DNA of 64,000 bases from Bacillota bacterium (GTDB lineage: Bacteria > Bacillota > Clostridia > Peptostreptococcales > Anaerovoracaceae), in NCBI GenBank assembly GCA_023415235.1, contig JAEZLP010000035.1, positions 1 through 64,000 on the forward strand, read 5' to 3'. Shown one piece after another: positions 59,638-64,000 of the stretch; the stretch's first letter is position 1; each line of letters opens with the position of its first letter. Below the pieces are notes generated by a model. The model made no database searches. It was not told the origin of the DNA and was given only the letters and a program-made list of their open reading frames with translations. The position numbers were made by a program, and so were the translations under genes.

Positions 59638-62484
59638 CTATACCGGATTGTTCCTGATATATTCCATCTCCTCATAGAAGTCGGAACCCAGGAAATACTT
59701 CTTCGGCGGTTCGATCTTTTCGCCTCTGGCCAGCTTCTCCAGGCCTGCCTTGACCTTTTCAGGCGTTGCGGGCAGCTCGTAGATTCTTACACCGCAAGCA
59801 TTGTTAATCGCGTTGATGACAGCCATGTGTCCTGCGGACTGGAAGGCCTCCGAGGCTCCGGAAGAACCGAAGGGGTTCTTTTTGCGGGGAGTAACCAGGT
59901 GGATGATATTGAAATCGTCCGGAATATCCTTGATCGTTGGTATCCCTGCTCCAAGAGGATTGTTGTGCTTCTTCACGTCGTCATAGTTTTCGCTTAAGGC
60001 GAATCCGATACAGTGGGAAAGTCCTCCGTAGGCCTGCCCGTTTACGGAGTCGATGTTTCCGACCACGCCTACGTCATCCACGCAGGTGTAGCTCACGACG
60101 GTAGTCTTGCCGGTGGCCGTGTCTACTTCCACTTCGGCGAGGAACATGGCGTAGGTGTAATCCGGAGTGGGGTTTCCGACGCCGGTGTTGGGATCCAGAT
60201 CGCAGAGGTCGGGATCGCTGGGGTTCAGATATTGAGCCTCATATTTGGTCGGAATTCCTTCCGCAACCATCTCCGCATAGGTACGGAAGGTGCCGTCGGG
60301 TTTTCTCATGGCGTTGATCAGCATGTCAGCTGCCATCTTTGAGGCTTTTCCGTTCATGTAATGCTGACGGGAGGATGCGGTGGCTCCGGAGTCGGGGCAG
60401 TACTTGCTGTCGTTCTGGACCAGCACGATGTCGTCAATGGATACTCCCAGCGGCTTTAATGCCTCAAGGGTGCACTGAAGGGAACCTACATCTCCGCCCT
60501 GGCCCTGATCCTGCCAGGTATCATATTTGACAAATTTGCCGTCCTCCCGAAGCTCGATGGCCAGGGTACACTGGTCGGCAGTACCTTCCGTTACGTTGTA
60601 TCCGCCCCAGGCAACTCCAACGCCTCTTCTCTTTTCTGGTGTGCTTTCCGCTTTTGCCCTGGCGACGGCTTTTTCATAGATTGGTTTCATGGTTTCCATG
60701 ATTTTTTCCATGGGATAGTCCACAAACGGGTAGCTGTTGATGTTCAGGTCCCCTGGCCGTGCGATGTTTCTCCACCTCAGTTCAAAGGGATCGATTCCCA
60801 TTTTTTCCGCCATCATGTCCATCAGCGCTTCCGAAGCGGTGTATGCCTGAGGAGAACCGTAGCCTCTGTATGCGGTTCCGTAGGAATGGTTGGAGCAGGC
60901 GACTCTTGTAAGACCCATTACATTTGGCACGTTGTAGGGGAAGAACATAAATCTCGCCGGCCTCCAGGTGAGATCGTCCCCCAGCTCATTGTAGGCGCCG
61001 TGGTCGAGGCCGCAGTCCCATTCAGCCGCAATAATTTTCCCGTTTTCGTCGCAGGCCAGACGGGCATTGGTGTAGGATGGGGCCCTCTTACCTGAGAATG
61101 CCATGAATTCGGCATAGGTCATGGAGAATGCTACGGGCATGTCGTCGCAGGCCAGGCATGCGATGGCGGCAAGGGAATAGGTTGCCCCTGCAATACCCCA
61201 TCCAAAGGTGGCGCCTGTGGGATTCTGCACCACTCTGACCTTTTCCGCAGGAACGCCCGTTGCTTCCGCAATATCACCGATATTGGCATAGATAGCCATG
61301 GCTTTGCAATGGACGGTCAACATACCGTCGTCACCCCAGTAAGCCTGAACGGTGTCTCCTTCAATCGGCATATGGGGCTCTCTTGTGGAGTAGAAGCTTC
61401 CTTCCGCAACATAGGGGGCTGTCTCAAACAGCTTCGGCGTTTCGTGTCCTGCGCCCTTGATGGTAGGCTGCTCGGACCATACGTTGGGATGGTCGTCGTG
61501 AATCCTGACCGCATCCGGCATTGCAGCTTCCAGATAGTTCAGGTATTCCGGCAGGGGTTCAAAGTCGATGGTGACCTTTGCCGCGGCCTCCCTTGCGTGT
61601 TCCTTCGTATCAGCGGCAACCAGCGCTACGATATCCCCGTAGTTAAAAATTTTGTCCTCCGCCAGCAGGATATGGGTTTGCTCCGTTGCAAGGCATCGTT
61701 TGGAAAATTGGAAGAAGTTCAGCCGGTTTGAACCTTTTACGTCCTTATGGGTTATTATTTTGTAAACCCCGGGCATTTTTTCGGCTTCTTCCGTATGTAT
61801 TTTCAATATTTTCGCGTGATGCGCCACCTTCGGCTGCACCATCACCACATGAAGGGTGCTTTCCGGCATTTTCAGCTCAATATCGTCGCCGTAATCGCAT
61901 ACGCCGCACACCTTGGCAAGCGCCGCGGGACGCACCAGAGGAAGGCCGTAATACTCCTTGTTCTCAGGCAGCTTCACCTTGATGTCCTCAATGTCGCATT
62001 CCCCTCTCATCACCTTTGCGGCAGCCATGACCGCATCGACAATCTGTTTGTATCCTGTGCAGCGGCAGATGTTCCTGTGCTTCTGGAACCAGTCGCGCAC
62101 GTCCTCTCTTGTCGGATTGGGGTTTTCCGACAGCAGGGCATACGCCGATACGATGAAGCCCGGCGAGCAGAAGCCGCACTGCACCGCGCCGCAATTCATA
62201 AATGCAACCTGCAGCGGATGGAGATGGTTCGGTGTGCCGATACCCTCAATGGTCGTTACCTTGCTGTACTCCTCTACAGTCTTGATTTTCTTTGTGCAGG
62301 AGCGGATTACTTTTCCGTCCAGAATGACGGAACAGGAACCGCACACGCCTGTACCGCAGCCCACTTTCGTTCCTGTCAAGCCCAGTCGTCTGACCACGGT
62401 AGCCAGAGTGTCCTTTTCCGGATCGCAGATGAACATCCGGTCGGCGCCGTTGATATTCAGCGTCATCTTTCTTAGTTGTTTCAT
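59638..62484 (-). CDS. Molybdenum aldehyde oxidoreductase (MOP/xanthine oxidase family), copy 2
   Basis: A 948-residue paralogue of copy 1. Cluster cysteines (CGTGVCGSC, QCGFCSPG, CRCTGYKQ) and the Mo-site segments SNHSYGTAYRGYGSPQAYTA and WQDQGQGGDVGS are intact. E879 in SSGASEAFQS is the expected catalytic base. Differences from copy 1 are spread through the substrate-binding half (for example GAYNELGDDLTWRPARFM against the equivalent copy 1 segment), so the substrates may differ. GGGAGG precedes the ATG. Riboswitch 2 lies upstream, and its dicluster partner downstream. Confidence 0.95.
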   Translation of the reverse strand: MKQLRKMTLNINGADRMFICDPEKDTLATVVRRLGLTGTKVGCGTGVCGSCSVILDGKVIRSCTKKIKTVEEYSKVTTIEGIGTPNHLHPLQVAFMNCGAVQCGFCSPGFIVSAYALLSENPNPTREDVRDWFQKHRNICRCTGYKQIVDAVMAAAKVMRGECDIEDIKVKLPENKEYYGLPLVRPAALAKVCGVCDYGDDIELKMPESTLHVVMVQPKVAHHAKILKIHTEEAEKMPGVYKIITHKDVKGSNRLNFFQFSKRCLATEQTHILLAEDKIFNYGDIVALVAADTKEHAREAAAKVTIDFEPLPEYLNYLEAAMPDAVRIHDDHPNVWSEQPTIKGAGHETPKLFETAPYVAEGSFYSTREPHMPIEGDTVQAYWGDDGMLTVHCKAMAIYANIGDIAEATGVPAEKVRVVQNPTGATFGWGIAGATYSLAAIACLACDDMPVAFSMTYAEFMAFSGKRAPSYTNARLACDENGKIIAAEWDCGLDHGAYNELGDDLTWRPARFMFFPYNVPNVMGLTRVACSNHSYGTAYRGYGSPQAYTASEALMDMMAEKMGIDPFELRWRNIARPGDLNINSYPFVDYPMEKIMETMKPIYEKAVARAKAESTPEKRRGVGVAWGGYNVTEGTADQCTLAIELREDGKFVKYDTWQDQGQGGDVGSLQCTLEALKPLGVSIDDIVLVQNDSKYCPDSGATASSRQHYMNGKASKMAADMLINAMRKPDGTFRTYAEMVAEGIPTKYEAQYLNPSDPDLCDLDPNTGVGNPTPDYTYAMFLAEVEVDTATGKTTVVSYTCVDDVGVVGNIDSVNGQAYGGLSHCIGFALSENYDDVKKHNNPLGAGIPTIKDIPDDFNIIHLVTPRKKNPFGSSGASEAFQSAGHMAVINAINNACGVRIYELPATPEKVKAGLEKLARGEKIEPPKKYFLGSDFYEEMEYIRNNPV

Positions 62485-62581
62485 GGTATAAACCTCCCGA
62501 TCTTTTTAATTTTTTCTTGTCGTTCCGTGATTTTTTCCATGTCCTTATGGCTGGTGATTCAGCCCCTTTATCATCTCCTAA

Positions 62582-62615
62582 AAATAAAAAATCCTATCCC
62601 CGAAAAAGGATAGGA
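62582..62615 (-). terminator. Expression-platform terminator of riboswitch 2
   Basis: TCCTATCC (62592-62599) and GGATAGGA (62608-62615) form the stem, and on the minus strand a run of about ten T-rich bases follows (TTTTTTATTTT). It is a sequence relative of the terminator at 56872-56913. Confidence 0.9.
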
Positions 62616-62633
62616 CAAAAGATGCTCTATCTT

Positions 62634-62745
62634 TGGCCTTCTCCTTTCCAAACGCGGGAGGCCTGCGCGTTTCCGCACAAACCCATGTCCCTGGTTCCAT
62701 AGCGCCGCCAAAAGGGCTTCCGCCACAGGAAACAAGGCTCGGAGA
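62634..62745 (-). ncRNA. Moco-type riboswitch aptamer 2
   Basis: The minus strand has the same ordered core as aptamer 1: CTCCGAG, GTTTCC, GGAACC, GGGTTTGTGCGGAAACGC, GGCCTCCC, GGAAAGGAG and AAGGCC. The P3-type arm between GTTTCC and GGAACC is longer (GGCGGAAGCCC with TTTGGCGGCGC inside). It is followed by an intrinsic terminator and then aldehyde oxidoreductase 2. Together the copies show that the regulatory leader was duplicated with the gene. Confidence 0.88.
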
Positions 62746-62789
62746 AAAGGTATTCAGTTTTTTGCCAGTACCAGTTTGTCTATAGTTTC

Positions 62790-62818
62790 AGTTTATCAAC
62801 GGCCGCATTCCGTGTCAA
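62790..62818 (-). promoter_or_regulatory. Promoter of riboswitch module 2
   Basis: TTGACA (62818-62813) and TAAACT (62795-62790) are 17 bases apart on the minus strand, the same boxes and spacing as at 57063-57091. The spacer sequences between the boxes differ, so only the functional elements are conserved. Confidence 0.8.
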
Positions 62819-62873
62819 CCGGAATGCGTGCAACAGCAATTACTTATATGCGGTCTTTTTGTACTGATTTGTT

Positions 62874-62937
62874 ATTTGCCTGCATCCCCTGGAAATTACA
62901 AAGCGATTTGCCTGCATCTCCCCGGAAGTTAGAATTC
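62874..62937. repeat. 32-bp imperfect direct repeat
   Basis: ATTTGCCTGCATC begins at 62874 and again at 62906, 32 bases apart, with related flanks (CCCCTGGAAATTA against TCCCCGGAAGTTA). The block lies just downstream of the ThiF-like gene stop and upstream of riboswitch promoter 2. Confidence 0.6.
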
Positions 62938-62943
62938 CAAGTC

Positions 62944-63624
62944 TTACATATTGAAGATTTCATAGTCGTGGTTAAGCAAGTCTATTGAGAGAAGCTGCCG
63001 ACGCAGAATCTCTCCCTTTCCCAGAAGCACCTTCAGCGCCTCCGCCACCTGAATGGACGCAACCAGAGCAGGGGTAAAGGAGGGATTTCCCAGCTCCGTT
63101 TCCATGCCCTTATTCTCATCGGAAGGATAAATTTGCTGAAGGGTCCTGTCCCCCGGCAATATGGTGGAAACCTGGCCGTACCACCCTGCAATCGCTCCGT
63201 GGACTAGCGGAAGGCCAAGCTTTTCACAGCCGGCTTCCAGTAGCTTTCGGGAGGCCATGTTGTCGAGGGCGTCCACCACCAGATCATGACCTTCTATGAT
63301 TCTGCAGCAGGTTTCCTCCGTCACGAATTCAGGAACGGGATGAACGGTTATATCGGAATTGACCTTCTTCATCCTCTCTTTTGCTGCTTCCGCCTTGCTT
63401 TTTCCAATGATGTCCTCAGAAGAAAGAAGCTGTCTGTTCAGATTGGTCTCATCGAATACATCCCCGTCTACTGCGGTAATCATCCCGATGCCCAGTCTTC
63501 CAAGCATTTCGATGACATAACCGCCCAGCCCTCCGCATCCGACGACGCAGACCTTGAAGCTTCTCAGTTTTTCGTTTTCTTCCTGACTCAGCATATTTCT
63601 GTTTCTGTTATATCGAGCTTTCAT
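62944..63624 (-). CDS. ThiF/MoeB-family adenylyltransferase
   Basis: A 226-residue E1-like protein. The nucleotide site is VCVVGCGGLGGYVIEMLGRLG, followed by DGDVFDETNLNRQLLSS, the adenylation site typical of MoeB/ThiF/HesA, and VVDALDNMASRKLLEAGCE. The CxxC zinc pairs of MoeB are not evident, so it is a short form. It would activate a sulfur-carrier such as MoaD. Its place between a MoeA-type gene and the hydroxylases fits molybdopterin synthesis. GGAGGTG precedes the ATG. Confidence 0.9.
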   Translation of the reverse strand: MKARYNRNRNMLSQEENEKLRSFKVCVVGCGGLGGYVIEMLGRLGIGMITAVDGDVFDETNLNRQLLSSEDIIGKSKAEAAKERMKKVNSDITVHPVPEFVTEETCCRIIEGHDLVVDALDNMASRKLLEAGCEKLGLPLVHGAIAGWYGQVSTILPGDRTLQQIYPSDENKGMETELGNPSFTPALVASIQVAEALKVLLGKGEILRRQLLSIDLLNHDYEIFNM

Positions 63625-63681
63625 CCTCGCACCTCCGCAATCAGACCCGCCGGCCTCTTAATTAAGGCTCTTTGATATCGC

Positions 63682-63999
63682 TTATACCCCGTAGCCGCCC
63701 AGTTCCTTCAATATCTTTTCAAACTCACTGCTCTTCAGCACCTCGAGAAAGCCTTGTATTTTTTCGGTTTTCAGGTATTTTTCAGGAATTACAAAATCAT
63801 ACTCCTCAAAGCCGATGGAAATAAAGTCCAGACCCATGGCTTTTGCCGCCGAGGAGACCCCTACCCCAACATCTGCGGTTCCGCTTTCAACGGCTGCGGC
63901 CACCGCCATATGGGTGGTCATATCCCGTTCGTAGCCCCGGATCTGTCCGCCTTCTATCCCGCTTCTCTTCAGCAGGAAGTCGGTCAGTATCCTTGTTCC
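63682..63999 (-). CDS. MoeA-type molybdopterin biosynthesis protein, C-terminal PBP-like domain (cut by window edge)
   Basis: The frame is open to the right edge and encodes about 105 residues: GTRILTDFLLKRSGIEGG at the edge, then YERDMTTHMAVAAAVESGTADVGVGV, and a C-terminus ending KILKELGGYGV. This matches the periplasmic-binding-protein-like domain often fused to MoeA in Clostridia (PF12727), which may sense molybdate or cofactor. The N-terminal MoeA domain lies outside the window. Codons read from 63999. Confidence 0.8.
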   Translation of the reverse strand, partial: GTRILTDFLLKRSGIEGGQIRGYERDMTTHMAVAAAVESGTADVGVGVSSAAKAMGLDFISIGFEEYDFVIPEKYLKTEKIQGFLEVLKSSEFEKILKELGGYGV

Positions 64000-64000
64000 G

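Overview
The window reads as chromosome from an anaerobic, low-to-medium GC Gram-positive bacterium of the Clostridia (order Eubacteriales sensu lato; the genus cannot be fixed from sequence alone). The grounds are strong AGGAGG-type ribosome sites, TTGACA/TATAAT promoters, a single-operon F-type ATP synthase with a Na+-type c subunit, a MetH without its reactivation domain, a stand-alone thiolase, a CoA-acylating aldehyde dehydrogenase, ECF transport, and a large molybdenum hydroxylase locus. No rRNA, tRNA, CRISPR array or prophage was seen. The only mobile DNA is the tail of a transposase at the left edge.

Layout. 1-0.54 kb: transposase tail, hairpins and a candidate small RNA with its own promoter and terminator. 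0.54-7.7 kb (minus): atpIBEFHAGDC. 7.8-11.9 kb (minus): comEB-wecA-wecB-MATE. 12.1-16.9 kb (minus): yhbY, a small secreted or membrane peptide, truA, metF, metH. 17-22 kb: a gene-poor leader with two strong hairpins, a TetR regulator, a prepilin peptidase and a large hybrid histidine kinase. 22-29 kb: CoA-acylating aldehyde dehydrogenase, fumarase, GlnRS, Lrp regulator and thiolase. 29-31.6 kb: a DUF2156 protein, an isochorismatase-like hydrolase and SurE. 31.8-34.3 kb (plus): a duplicated DUF1538 membrane protein with two PII-like proteins. 34.3-43.8 kb: sirtuin, a radical SAM/partner pair, Na+/Ca2+ exchanger-patatin, a diacylglycerol glucosyltransferase-like enzyme, an ECF S component divergent from a MocR regulator, and an unknown protein.

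44.1-64 kb (minus) is one large functional block for molybdenum hydroxylases. It holds two tandem paralogous modules. Each has the same promoter boxes (TTGACA-17-TAAACT), a Moco-type riboswitch, an intrinsic terminator, a MOP/xanthine-oxidase-family aldehyde oxidoreductase, a strong hairpin, and a FAD/Fe-S/CCG-domain oxidoreductase. Downstream come a small zinc-ribbon redox protein, a SAM methyltransferase, a Crp/Fnr regulator, the ModABC molybdate transporter, XdhC, a MocA-type cytidylyltransferase fused to a histidine phosphatase, and a molybdopterin-binding protein. Upstream are a ThiF/MoeB-like E1 protein and the tail of a MoeA-type protein. Together they import molybdate, build and mature the cytosine-dinucleotide cofactor, sense the cofactor by riboswitch, and make two hydroxylases with dedicated redox partners. 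The substrate is not evident. The neighbourhood resembles what I recall of the Desulfovibrio vulgaris DVU_1551-1559 locus.

The most interesting items are the duplicated riboswitch-hydroxylase modules, the DUF1538/PII cassette, a MocR regulator whose PLP-lysine position reads serine, an exact 27-bp tandem repeat that duplicates the 3' end of fumC past its stop codon, and the candidate small RNA beside the ATP synthase operon.
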